This document shows positions 38,099 through 48,745 of a DNA stretch of 64,000 bases, piece by piece. A program made the position numbers and the translations under genes. This stretch comes from Solen grandis (Eukaryota; Mollusca; Bivalvia; Adapedonta; Solenidae), in the NCBI GenBank assembly GCA_021229015.1, contig CM037777.1:63623593-63687592 (forward strand). The letters are read 5' to 3'. Under the pieces are notes generated by a model, which worked only from the letters and a program-made list of their open reading frames with translations, was not told the origin of the DNA and did not search any database. Every line of letters starts with the position of its first letter. Position 1 is the first letter of the stretch.

Positions 38099-38205
38099 AA
38101 GGATATGGTTAAGACTCTGGGGGCTCCTAAAATTTGACAACAAGCAAATTATGTTCAGTGTCTGGTGATCCTGCCACTAATGCTATTGCAGATCCGGAGG
38201 AAAAA
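38099..38205 (+). pseudogene. Array pseudoexon B4
   Basis: Acceptor lost (TTTTTTAAAAAGG), with the shared one-base deletion. The donor GTAAAT is altered to GTAATC by loss of the AAATG seen in other copies. Confidence 0.75.
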
Positions 38206-38881
38206 GTAATCATTAAATTAATTCTCAGATATTTTTTTTCTTTTGAAAAATACAAATATTTTGAAGAGAAAATAAATAATCTGCATCAAATTTACACTAA
38301 ACAATTGCATTATATGACATGTTTCCACCAATGGCATTTTCAGCTGCATAAAATATTAGGGTAGAGGAAAATGTAAAATATGTGATCTTCCAATGCTATC
38401 CTGTACAATATATGCCCCAACAATTACAAAAACACTTCGACAGAAAAAAGATTATACACCATTTTTGTGCATAATTACATTTGCTGCACTTTACGACCAG
38501 ATAATGTTTAAGTCGGGGTAATTTAGAGTAAATTCCGGATCATGCTTGAAAATTGGTCTTTTGTTAGTTCATATAGTTTAATTTGGCAATTTTCATCACC
38601 AATTTGATCACGACGATTGCATATGTATATACGTTACATATATATTTACAAGCTCCTGAAGTAATACAAAGCAATAAAAATGATTGATTCGTAAGTAAAT
38701 ACAAGGCTTATTTATTTCAAAAACATAGCTGAATGATATATTTTCACACCAGGTTTATTTGATTTTACATCGGTATATGTCTACACATTGCAAATTCGAT
38801 TCTGTACCTCGCATTTTACTATTGTTTACATGCTAAGAAATGGCGACGCATTGTTATCAATGCAATAAATCTATTTGGCAG

Positions 38882-38989
38882 AAGGAAAAGGACAACATGA
38901 CGCCGGAGACTCAAGATGATTTGAAAACAAACAAAGACGTTTCAGAATCTGATCATGGCACTCCTGCTATTGCCGATCCAGGGGAAAAT
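38882..38989 (+). CDS. Array exon C4
   Basis: Acceptor TATTTGGCAG, donor AAT|GTAAAT, 108 bases, phase 0. Differs from C1 only by Asn to Asp in TQDD. Confidence 0.68.
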
Positions 38990-39172
38990 GTAAATTAATC
39001 AAATCATTAGTTCTCAAATATTTTTAAATAAATGATTTCCTAACAAATTGTTGTACAATTTTAAAACATAGCTAAATAATATAGTTTCACATCAGGTTTA
39101 TTTGATATATTCATAACGAAATGGCGATGCATTGTTATCAATGCATTTTATCTTATTATTATTTCATGGCAG

Positions 39173-39268
39173 AAGGATATGGACAACATGACGCCGGATA
39201 AAACAAGCAAAGACGGTTCAGAATCTGGTGATAATGGCACTAATGTTGATGCAGATCCGGGGAAAAAT
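39173..39268 (+). CDS. Array exon A5, last intact module
   Basis: Acceptor TTTCATGGCAG, donor AAT|GTAAAT, 96 bases, phase 0: KDMDNMTPDKTSKDGSESGD then NGTNVDADPGKN. If its intron were retained, reading on gives NVNYLTN and a TAA within eight codons, so this or any A module could act as a terminal exon. No true 3' exon was found downstream. Confidence 0.66.
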
Positions 39269-40363
39269 GTAAATTATTTAACTAATTAATTCTCAGACAT
39301 TTTTTATATTAATAATTTCCAAACAAGATATTCTCAGCAACCATATATATTTCGCCCATTTTTTTTTATTTGAATTATGCATTGGTTTATCAATATACAT
39401 TGAAGTATTGTTATGGTAGCTCGTCTTTTTCTATAGCTTTACATAGTAAGAAATGTAAATCAGACTTTCCACGATAGTTGACTCATTTTTGATTTGCAAA
39501 AAGTTAAATTTTAAATTCATCAAAAGTTTAATATACTTATTTCTTTTATAATATCGATGACTTTATCACAGTATTAGAGAGTTTGACCTACACCAATATA
39601 GCCGTTATTTCTGGGTTGCAGCTTGAAAATATATAGTACATTTAACTGTTACGGAGCACAGATACGAGGATTGTTCTTTCCCAAAAGGTGTTTAAGCTAC
39701 TCAGTCACACAATATACACATGGTTTGTTGTTTTCTTGATAGAAGACGGGCGATTGTATAATATCCAGTATGTGTCTATTGTTTAAGGCAGTGTTTCTTG
39801 CGTCATGGGTCGTGACAACTATATTGTCTCAAATCCAACCTAAGAGAATCATATTTCTCATATTTTTTAATACAATGATAAATAAAAAGTGCAGATCTGT
39901 TCTATGAAATTTGATTTATTTGTCAAACTCAAAAATTAACAATCTAAGTAAATATATTAACAACTAAAGTATAACTATCTCAGGCGGAGGAAATATCTAG
40001 AGCCACAATTCCGTTACGGAGCATAGGTATTAGTTATTGCATATCATAACATTTTATATATAACTATGGGATATAAACATACAAATGATACAATCATACA
40101 AATTTGTGGATGTCTCACTAAAGAATGCCCTTTATTGTTAGTCAAATAAATGAATACATGTATCATTACACTCTGATAACGAGATTATCAGCACAAATCT
40201 GGCATTTTCAGTATTTATGTTAAACTTTATCCATTAATTTCCAGAAATTACAAATCTAAAACAATGGTATCAAATTCAACGAAAGGCTATATATTGGAAC
40301 ACAATTTAACAGTATATTATTATTAATATTATTACACCACATTTATATAAGGATTTTTTTAAA

Positions 40364-40470
40364 AAGGATATGGTTAAGACTCTGGGGGCTCCTAAAATTT
40401 GACAACAAGCAAATTATGTTCAGTGTCTGGTGATCCTGCCACTAATGACATTTCAGATCCGGAGGAAAAA
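40364..40470 (+). pseudogene. Array pseudoexon B5
   Basis: Acceptor lost (TTTTTAAAAAGG) and the shared one-base deletion present. Donor AAA|GTAAAT retained. Confidence 0.75.
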
Positions 40471-41151
40471 GTAAATGAATCATTAAATTAATTCTCAGAT
40501 AATTTTTTTCTTTTGAAAAATACAAATATTTTGAAGAGGAAGAAAATAATCTGCATCAAATTTACGCTAAACAATTGCATAATATGACATGTTTCCACCA
40601 ATGGCATTTTCAGCTGCATAAAATATTAGGGTAGAGGAAAATGTAAAATATGTGATCTTCCAATGCTATCCTGTACAATATATGCCCCAACAATTACAAA
40701 AACACTTCGACAGAAAAAAGATTATACACCATTTTTGTGCAAAATTACATTTGCTGCATTTTACGACTAGATAATGTTTAAGTCGGGGTAATTTAGAGTA
40801 AATTCCGGATCATGCTTGAAAATTGGTCTTTTGTTAGTTCATATAGTTTAATTTGGCAATTTTCATCACCAATTTGATCACGACAAATGCATATGTATAT
40901 ACGTTACATATATATTTACAAGCGCCTGAAGTAATACAAAGCAATAAAAATGATTGATTCTTAAGAAAATACAAGGCTTATTTATTTCAAAAACATAGCT
41001 GAATGATATATTTTCACACCAGGTTTATTTGATTTTACATCGGTATATGTCCACACATTGCAAATTCGATTCTGTACCTCGCATTTTACTATTGTTTACA
41101 TGCTAAAAAATGGCGACGCATTATCATCAGTGCAATAAATCTTTTTGGATG

Positions 41152-41259
41152 AAGGAAAATGACAACATGACGCCGGAGATTCAAAATGATTTGAAAACAA
41201 GCAAAGACGATTCAGAATCTGATCATGGCACTCCTGCTTTTGCCGATCTAGGGGAAAAT
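41152..41259 (+). pseudogene. Array pseudoexon C5
   Basis: The 108-base frame is open (KENDNMTPEIQNDLKTSKDD then SESDHGTPAFADLGEN), but the acceptor GGCAG is GGATG and the donor is GTAAAA. It is therefore probably skipped. It diverges more from the other C copies, as expected for the array edge. Confidence 0.65.
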
Positions 41260-41575
41260 GTAAAATAATCAAATCATTAGTTCTCAATTATTTTTTAAAT
41301 AAATTTCCTAACAAATTGTTGTACATTGCACTTGGTCTTCGATAAAATAATACTGCGTATGAACAGCTTCTCGTTGATATCTATATCAGTATGATTCCGT
41401 TGAACATATACTTTTCAACCAAATGCATTCTTAGCAGCCTCATATATAAGTTTAGAGAAAATTTTAAAAATGTGTAAATACCGGAATTAAATAATATAAT
41501 AAAATATAATGATAATAAATATCTGTACAATATTATGACATGAAATTCCTTTCAATAATTCATTTACTTCATTGT

Positions 41576-42830
41576 TTTCCAAATAACTTGGCACAAGTGA
41601 TCCTTAGGACAAGACGACGTGTCGCGATCAAGAACCAGGTAGCTAGCTTGAAGGTCAAGGTCACAGTACTCAGTTGAATTTAAAATCTTGTCCAAGCTTT
41701 AACTTTGGTCTTGATTGATTGTTTTCAAATAACTTGGCACACGTGATCTTTAGGACAAGACGATGTGTTGCGAACAAGAACCAGGTTGCTTGCTTGAAGT
41801 TCAAGGTCACAGTACTCGGTTGACCTTAAAATATTGTCCCAGCTGTAACTTTGGTCTTGATTGGTTGTTTTTCAAATAACTTGGCACATGTGATCCTTAC
41901 GACAAGACGATGTGTCGCGAACAAGAACAAGATTGATAGCTTGAAGGTCAAGGTCACAGCACTCAGTTGACCTTTAAATTTTGTCCCAGCTGTATCTTTG
42001 GTCTTGATTGGTTGTTTTTCAAATAACTTTGCACATGTGATCCTTAGGACAAGACATTGTGTCATGAACAAAAACCATGTTGCTAGCTTGAAGGTCAAGG
42101 TCACAGGACTCAGTTGACCTTTAAACTTTAAAAAAATTCCCAGTTGTTACTTTATTTTGTATACTGGTGTTTTGAAATAACTTTGCACAAGTGATCCTTA
42201 GGGCAAGATGATGTTTTGCAAATAAGTACCAGGTCGCTAGCTTGAAGGTCAAGGTCACAGCACTTGGTTGACCTTTAAATTAGTGTCCAGGATTTAATTT
42301 TATTGTGAATAGTTTTGTCTTGAAATAACTTTGCACAAGTGATCCTTGGGACAAGATGTTGTGTCGCAAACGAGAACAAAGTCCCTAGCTTGAATGTGAA
42401 GGTCACAGCACTTGGTTGACCTTAAAATCCTGTTCCGGCCTTAACTTTATTGTGAATGGTTGTGTTTTGAAATAATTTGGTTCAAACAAGAACCAAGTTG
42501 CTAGCTTCAAGGTCAAGGTCACAGCAGTTGAGCTAGAAATTTTTGAAAACAATCCTGTTTAGGATGCATCTTTTTTGTGTATAGTCATGTTTTGAGATAA
42601 CTGGGCACAAGGGATCCTTAGGATAAAACAGCTATGCTAAACAAGTAACAGAATGCTAGCTTGAAGGTTAAAGTCAAATCACTTGGTTTAGGTCAGGGTC
42701 ACAGCACTCATTTGATCTTAAAATCATCCTTTATATTTCCATTGTTTTATCATATTCACTGACAAAAATAGCATCTAGTAAACAAAATGGTGGGGGCATC
42801 CGTGTCCTATGGACACATTTCTAGTTATAT
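41576..42830 (+). repeat. Tandem-unit dispersed element, about 147-bp period (family D)
   Basis: Eight units share AACTT(G/T)GCACA(A/T)GTGATCC, GCTAGCTTGAAGGTCAAGGT and CAGTTGACCTTTAAA. AAGGTCAAGG landmarks fall at 41651, 41797, 41944, 42091, 42245, 42393, 42509 and 42664. Spacing is mostly 146-155 with one shortened unit. The end GGGGGCATCCGTGTCCTATG, then GACACATTTCTAGTT, resembles the ends of families C and E. The minus-strand open frame at 41826-42104 is a translation of two units. Confidence 0.85.
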
Positions 42831-42897
42831 AAGCACTCTCATGTTACCTTATAAATCGTTGGTATCCCCCGTATAATTATGTTTTTGTTTAATAAAA

Positions 42898-43852
42898 CAC
42901 AGGTACTTGAGGACAGGACCCTGTCTTTATCAATAAAAAAAATCACGATAGTCTGTACATAATAAACAACAATGTTACAAACTTCAGCAGGATGCTGAAG
43001 GGCACCCATCGGGAATATGTGTCAACAAATCAATGAAAATTCACCCATCGATAATATTGGAGAATTCCCACTGTCAGCGGATAATTTTCCTTCATAACTG
43101 TAATTATTTTTTGAATGCTTAAAGTTTCATAATTTCTACTCGAGATTTAGTTATTTTAACCGATTGGAACCTCGATCAACGGAATTGAACCCAAAACGAC
43201 ATCTATGACGTCATCGCCCACGAAGGTCAACTCAGACTGAGTAAAAGATGTTGCGACTGTATATGATACAGAACGGGAAGGAAATAGTGTTCTGAAAATA
43301 TTTGTAAACGAAATAACTTCTGAATACTCCTAAAGTTCCCTTCTGTACATAAACAAATCGCAGCGCTGACCTCATAGATATATTTTTGGGTTCACTTCCG
43401 TTGATCGAGGTTCGAATGGGGTTAAATCAATAAATCCCCACTCGAAATCTTGACATTCCAAACATAAGAAATAATTATATTTGTATTTCTTTAGAACAGC
43501 TATAAAGGAAAATTATCCGTTGACAGTGGTAACTAAGTGGGACTTAATCAATATTCAATATGTACGTATTACCGATGGGCACATTTTTCATAGATAATTT
43601 GACACCAATTCCTGATGGGTGCTCTGCAGTATCCTGCTGAATTTGGTTACTATGTTGTTTTATATACAGTGATTTTTTTTTTATTTATAAAGACATTGAT
43701 AGTAAACGTAAGATTTATTTGAATGTGAATATTTCGATACATAAACTCTATGTAAATGGCGAATTAAAGTTGAAAACCGCTATATTCAAAGCGCTTCGTG
43801 TGTGTGTGGGGGGGGGGGGGCACAACTAGGGTCCTGTCCTCAAGTACTTGTG
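42898..43852. mobile_element. Fold-back (MITE-like) element with 8-bp target duplication
   Basis: The outer arms CACAGGTACTTGAGGACAGG (42898-42917) and CCTGTCCTCAAGTACTTGTG (43833-43852) are inverted with one mismatch. TAATAAAA flanks both ends exactly (42890-42897 and 43853-43860). Inner blocks also pair: CACCCATCGGGAAT with ATTCCTGATGGGTG, GGATAATTTTCCTT with AAGGAAAATTATCC, and CTCGATCAACGGAA with TTCCGTTGATCGAG. The whole is therefore a long imperfect hairpin with a loop of roughly 43200-43370. An 8-bp duplication is typical of hAT and some other DNA transposons. No transposase is encoded. A G-run lies at 43809-43820. Confidence 0.88.
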
Positions 43853-43860
43853 TAATAAAA

Positions 43861-45006
43861 GACACATACTGTTATATCAGGGTTTAATTATTAATGCTGT
43901 TCAATTTTGCGAGAAAAATTGTTTACAAGCATTGCGATCGACTGTGAGAGTGACTGGAATATTATCAGTTTCAGTGGATTGTCGCAGTTGGCGTTAAAGT
44001 GATGCATGACCAAGGCATGGTGTATTTTGCTGCAATACGCGCTTAACAAAACGTTGTATGGTGTTCGAATGTTACTATGGTGTGTTGTATCCTTGGATTT
44101 GTTTGTCTTTCTATTTTTTGATTGGGTGAGGGAAATATTTACAGATGGTATACAGTAATATTTGTGCCGGGCATTACAACTGCCCTATGCGATAATGGCG
44201 TCACGAAACGCAACGTTCACACTCATTTTCAGTTCGTCTATTACAATAGTTAGTCGGTATAGTATCAGGTTTGATCTAAGAAATGATTCAAAACACAAAA
44301 CTGTATCGAAATGATTTACGTTTACACTTTGTAATCACACATAAAATGTGTTTCTCCTATTGTTCTCCTACATATTATGATGTTTATGTTTGAAGCAGCT
44401 CGTTCACAGATGTTCGTTGACTAAGAATTTCATTCTTAACTGTAGTGTGCATAATATTTATCAATACTCATAAACAAACTATGGTCACCTAATGCAACAA
44501 TCCACAATTGTCAAAACATTAATTGTTTCTCCAGCACAGGCAATAGCGTTACAAAGGCATTGAATCTATATTTAGTATATAAAACTTTTAGAAAATATAG
44601 TCGTTTGCAGTCTCATGACTGATCGCAACCACTCTCCGATCATACGCCAACTTCACAGGCTGAACTAAAGAACTGGTTGCAGAACGTGTCACGGGGTACC
44701 GATTTCCATGACGAGGTCGTTTACTAAAATAGCGTTTCCCTTTGCAGTGTGACCCTCGCTTGGCGATCTTATTTGTCATGAAACAAAGATTGCACCAATA
44801 TTAACTAGGGAGAGTAGAAAAAAATAAATAATCATGTCCAACTTCTTGATATAGTCATCAGATCATTCTTCCCAAAAATATTAGGAATTACGAAAATAGA
44901 ACCAAAAGAGTCTCTTGAGTATTTTCATATTTCCACTTGTGTGGGGGCTATTTAAACTTTTATCAGATAGGTCTTAATTTGATATTGCCTCAACAAGCGA
45001 CAAAAA
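43861..45006. other. No gene recognised
   Basis: No supported exon. 44529-44550 resembles 5397-5416, possibly a low-copy repeat. The minus-strand frame at 44588-44779 shows no domain. Confidence 0.4.
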
Positions 45007-45019
45007 TGTTCTCATGATC

Positions 45020-45285
45020 GAGGGGCCTCCGTGGCCAAGAGGGTAAAGTCGCTGACTTGAACACTTACTCAGCCCCTCACCACGTGGGTTCGAATACCGG
45101 CAGGATCATTCGGATTTTCATGTAAGGAAGCCTTACAGCTGGCTTGCGGTAGGTCTGTGGTTCTACCTGGATGCCTCCGTGCATTCGGGGTCTTCCTCCA
45201 CCTGTGATTAGCTGGCCGTCGCTATATGACTTTAATAATACTGCCGAAGCGACGGTAAACTCAAATAGTCAAGTCAAATCTAGTC
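45020..45285 (+). mobile_element. Complete tRNA-derived SINE with 13-bp target duplication
   Basis: The head GGCCTCCGTGGCCAAGAGGG has an A-box-like motif and GGTTCGAATACC (45087-45098) is the B box of the internal RNA polymerase III promoter. The conserved body GGAAGCC...GGGGTCTTCCTCCACC and the tail ACTCAAATAGTCAAGTC follow. TGTTCTCATGATC occurs at 45007-45019 and 45286-45298, a perfect target-site duplication. The right duplication abuts the assembly gap. Confidence 0.93.
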
Positions 45286-45303
45286 TGTTCTCATGATCAC
45301 AGT

Positions 45304-45403
45304 NNNNNNNNNNNNNNNNNNNNNNNNNNNNNNNNNNNNNNNNNNNNNNNNNNNNNNNNNNNNNNNNNNNNNNNNNNNNNNNNNNNNNNNNNNNNNNNNN
45401 NNN
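45304..45403. other. Assembly gap, 100 N
   Basis: Exactly 100 N characters, the conventional placeholder, so the true length is unknown. The minus-strand repeat-coding exon runs into it. Confidence 0.98.
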
Positions 45404-45944
45404 GGGTTTATTTCCATTTTCTGCACCACCTTCGTTTTTCCCACCCTGGCCTGCCTCTGCTTCGTTTGTACCCCCTTGATTTTCACCCCCTTCGGGTTTA
45501 CTACCATTGTCTGCATCACCTTCGTTTTTCCCACCCTGGCCTGCCTCTGCTTCGTTTGTTACCCCCTGATTTTCACCCCCTTCGGGTTTACTTCCATTTT
45601 CTGCATCACCTTCGTATTTACTACCCTTGCCTGCATCATTTTCGTTTTTCCCCCTCTGATTTACATCACATTTAGTTTTACTGCCCTTGCTTGCTTCCCC
45701 TTCGTTCTTCCCGCCGCTCTGGCTGGATCTGCTAAGTTGTTCCCACCCTCGCCTCCATTTGCTTCGTTTTTACTACCCCGGTCTTCAACTCCTTCGTTTT
45801 TACAAGTCTGATTTTCATCCCTTTCCAAATTTTTTAAAAAATGAATGGTAATAATTGCGGACCAACAACATATCCCGCCAACGCTTCTACATATATTTTG
45901 AACCCATATTGTATTCAAAATGTTAAAAATAATGTACAAGGCAC
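45404..45944 (-). CDS. Exon with membrane-like segment and 10-residue repeats, partial
   Basis: On the minus strand a good acceptor (TGTATTTCTTTTCTCGGATTTTAG) precedes a frame that starts with about 36 hydrophobic residues (LYIIFNILNTIWVQNI...GGICCWSAIITIHFL). About 13 copies of a 10-residue unit follow, with consensus KNEGDADNGS and variants KPEGGENQGG and TNEAEAGQGG. Three successive variants make a 30-residue, 90-base higher repeat (starts at 45404, 45494 and 45584 on plus). Two extra bases near 45717-45720 interrupt the 30-base register and shift frame. The exon continues into the gap. Function is not recognised. It could be a membrane-anchored protein with a hydrophilic, disordered repeat domain. 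Apart from the acceptor there is no supporting neighbour exon. Confidence 0.5.
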
Positions 45945-46559
45945 CTAAAATCCGAGAAAAGAAATACAGCCATACAGTTACACAGAATAGAGCTAAACAT
46001 CATGCGATTACTTTTATATGCTATTTTGTGCCAAATAATAAACATTCACTTCAAATAAAAAACGCATACAGCATAAAAAAGTTTTTAAAAAATGTCCAAT
46101 CTTCACGAACGGAGAATGTTCAAGGGAGGTCACCTAATTTAGCCATCTCTTCCCCAAATTCTACCAACATTTCTTAGCGTCAAGAATTTTTAAACTAAAA
46201 AAAATTTTTTTTAAGTAAGTTTGTATTCAACAAACTCCCTTTTCTTAAGCAGAATTCTTAAATACTAAAATTTCATAAAGTATTCTTGGTGTTAATATTT
46301 TTCAACTTAGCCGAATTCTTAAATACTAATATAGAATTGCCATTCGCATCAAACATCGTCGGCGAAGTCGACAACGAAGATTATATTCGACACGAAGTAT
46401 AAAATGGATGTTGGTATTGGTTCTGTCAGTAAATTGTTCGATATTTAGATAAGCCTCCCAGAGGTGCTGATTTCCCTTTAATAAAGAATCGACGGCGTTG
46501 TTATTTCTAAGACTTAGAAACTAAAATATTTTTCTTATCCATAACTTCTTTTTCCGCCC
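45945..46559. other. No gene recognised
   Basis: Contains two copies of a short GAATTCTTAAATACTAA-like block near 46252 and 46315. The sequence just above 45945 would be intron of the minus-strand exon. Confidence 0.35.
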
Positions 46560-46800
46560 CGGAAACAGGTTGTTTGTTCGATCCCTGGTTATGATATACC
46601 AAAATCCCTTGCTTGGCGCTTATATAAGGGTAGTTCTAAGACAGGTTGGTCCGTAGTCAGGACAATGTGATTGAGTTTTGTATCATACCACATGTCTACG
46701 GCGTGATACTGCAGCATGGCAGCACTATATTTGTCTCAAGTACACATAGTCTCCAAATAAATTAAATACTCGGCGGGACGTTAAACTCAACACACAAACA
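46560..46800 (+). mobile_element. SINE of a second family
   Basis: The B-box-like TTGTTCGATCCCTGG lies near 46572. The body contains TAAGACAGGTTGGTCCGTAG, CATGTCTACGGCGTGATACT and ACGTTAAACTCAACACACAA. This combination is common in molluscan SINEs and differs from the 45020 family. The head looks incomplete. Confidence 0.65.
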
Positions 46801-47109
46801 AACAAACATACACATCAGATCTGCTCTGATGGCCTTAAATATGCAATGGAAATTGTTTGGCGCAAAAGGAAATGAAAATAAGCAATGCATATTTAAATTT
46901 CCCAAATACTATGATTTTTATTGTTATATCCTAATTAATTGTCTCAATTTTTTTTTATCGACTTCCGGCGTGAAATCGAGCACTACTACCAGTCAAATTA
47001 TTTTATTAATCAACTAATGAAATGTCGTTTCGACCTACTGATTCACTATAAAGAGGCACCCTTCCACGAGTGATTACTTCTTATATTGCTACTAGCACAC
47101 GGAATAAAG

Positions 47110-47258
47110 CCAAGCTGACTTTGTATATGGAAAGATTGGCCCCATATAATGGCAAATCGACTCTATATAATGGCACGTTGATCCCATATAATGAGAATAT
47201 GACCCTATATAAAGATATGTTAACTCTATATAATAAAAAGTCGACTCTTGATTATTGA
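47110..47258 (+). repeat. 21-base TATAAT-rich minisatellite
   Basis: About seven units of the type GACTCTATATAATGGCAAGTT. The 21-base period keeps one frame open as a heptapeptide repeat (LTLYNGK-like), which explains the ORF at 47070-47258. The same unit recurs at 48571-48745. Confidence 0.8.
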
Positions 47259-47292
47259 TCAATGATTATCATATCGTTATGCCATTTTTTTC

Positions 47293-47347
47293 TTGTGTGT
47301 GTGTTTTTGTTGTTGTTGTTTGTTTGTTTGTTTGTTTGTTTGTTTTT
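47293..47347. repeat. (GTT/GTTT)n microsatellite
   Basis: GTGTGT, then GTT, then GTTT runs in succession. Confidence 0.9.
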
Positions 47348-47754
47348 GCACAATGTTACAATTCTACACTGAGCATTATCTTTGCTTACTTAATATATTA
47401 TTGTCCATTTTCAAACAAATAAAAACACGCGTAGAGCTCTAGTTAAATGGAATGCAGATAAAGGGGCTTTATATGAATAAGCATAAAATCTTTAAATTTA
47501 GTTTTAATTCAACTGGGAAACACGTTTGCACATCTTACAATAAGTTTTTAATTAATTTACTCTTTTTTTTTCTTACTAAACTAAGGATTACGTTAATTAA
47601 ATTGTAAAAATATCTGAAATCATTTGTTCAACATAAGAAACTTTTGTCAAGGCAGAACGTATGTATTCACCGCAGCAGGAAGTAATCTAGTAATCTATAA
47701 ATAGGGACTGTGACATCACTAGCTTTCGTTTCCGGGCTCTGACAATAGCCATTA

Positions 47755-48016
47755 GACTTGACTTTTGACTTGACTATTTGGGTTTTACCGTCGCTTCGAC
47801 AGTATTTCAGTCATATAGCGACGTCCATCTAATAACAGGTGGAGGAAGACCCCGAATGCACGGAGGCATCTGGGTAGAACCACCGACCTACCGCAAGCCA
47901 GCTGGAAGGCTTCCTCACATGAAAAATCCGAATGACCCTGCCGGGATTTGAACCCATGCGGTGAGGGGCTGAGTGAGTGTTAAAGTCAGCGACTTTACCC
48001 CCTCGGCCACGGAGGT
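47755..48016 (-). mobile_element. Near full-length tRNA-derived SINE
   Basis: Minus-strand copy of the 45020 family, including the tRNA-like head (read as AACCTCCGTGGCCGAGGGGG) and B box (GGGTTCAAATCCCGG). The tail is at about 47770. It lies directly against the repeat unit that begins at 48017. No clear target duplication. Confidence 0.9.
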
Positions 48017-48470
48017 TATGTGAGTTATGTGGTTGCATAGTCCACACTTACTGATTCTTACAAACGTGTTGAACTATACGTTTTAGTGAACGGTGACTAT
48101 AAACAAATACTATCACCTGATTGGACGAGAGGAAAATGCCATGTGTTAAATAAAAATATATTTTACAAAATACGCAATTTATTTTAATTAAGTATAGGTT
48201 AGTTCATATTTGCCTTTAACTACACGATATAGTCACGAGGGCGGAACTTAACTTTTTAGCACATGGCACAAGCGACAAAACTTCACATAAGTGTGAGTTA
48301 TGTAGTTGCATAGTCCACACTTTTTTGATTTTTACAAAAGTGTTGGACTACGGGTTATAGTCCACGGTGGCTATGAACAAATACTAGCATCTGATTGAAC
48401 GAGAGGAAAATACCATGCGCTGATTTAAAATTATTGTTATAAATGGAACTGATTTGTTTTGTCCAATACG
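48017..48470 (+). repeat. Duplicated segment of about 160 bases
   Basis: GTGAGTTATGTGGTTGCATA (48020) recurs as GTGAGTTATGTAGTTGCATA (48293). Both are followed by GTCCACACTT, GAACAAATAC-like and GA(C/A)GAGAGGAAAAT(G/A)CCATG blocks, at about 273-base offset. Confidence 0.75.
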
Positions 48471-48570
48471 CTTCTTTTTCCATATATACACAACATACTC
48501 TCTCTCCAACTCTCTCTCCTTTACTTCCCCCTCTTGCAATCTTTTCTTAGTAGTTGATAGATTGATAGAA

Positions 48571-48745
48571 TGACATGTCGACTCCATATAATGGCAAGTT
48601 GACCCTATATAAATATATTATGTTGACTCTATATAATGAAAAGTTGACTTCATATACATATAATTTCATATTCATATAATTTGTCATTATATTGAGTTGG
48701 CTCAATATAATGACAAATTGACTATAAATAATGACAAATCAACAG
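48571..48745 (+). repeat. 21-base TATAAT-rich minisatellite, second locus
   Basis: Units such as GACTCCATATAATGGCAAGT, GACCCTATATAAA, GACTCTATATAATGAAAAGT and GACTATAAATAATGACAAAT. Same family as 47110-47258 but more degenerate and with an inverted patch near 48690-48715. Confidence 0.75.

Larger units (their letters stand above)
29690..41300 (+). repeat. Higher-order array of five A-B-C exon blocks
   Basis: Each block holds an A exon, a B pseudoexon and a C exon with long shared introns. A exons start at 30082, 32892, 35344, 37622 and 39173, so block lengths are 2810, 2452, 2278 and 1551 bases. Intron landmarks such as GCCCCAACAATTAC, AAGTCGGGGTAATTTAGAGT and GGCGACGCATTGTTATCAAT recur in each block. 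Length differences are explained: block 1 carries a family B insertion (30272-31397) and a local duplication of about 280 bases near 31820-32400. Block 4 lacks about 700 bases between A and B. The array tails off after 41259. Confidence 0.92.

Noticed and set aside
29690..41300. CRISPR-like or satellite interpretation of the spaced repeats
   Set aside because: Spacing is kilobase-scale, the repeats are exons with splice sites, and the context is animal nuclear DNA.
41826..42104. 92-codon minus-strand frame with internal peptide repeats
   Set aside because: The peptide repeats mirror the 147-base DNA units of the family D repeat, and the frame breaks in other units.
44588..44779. 63-codon basic minus-strand frame
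   Set aside because: No domain, no conserved splice context, and only a vague composition similarity to a frame near 5365-5547.
45020..45095. Functional tRNA gene
   Set aside because: A and B boxes are present, but the segment continues into a SINE body with target duplications and lacks a proper cloverleaf end.
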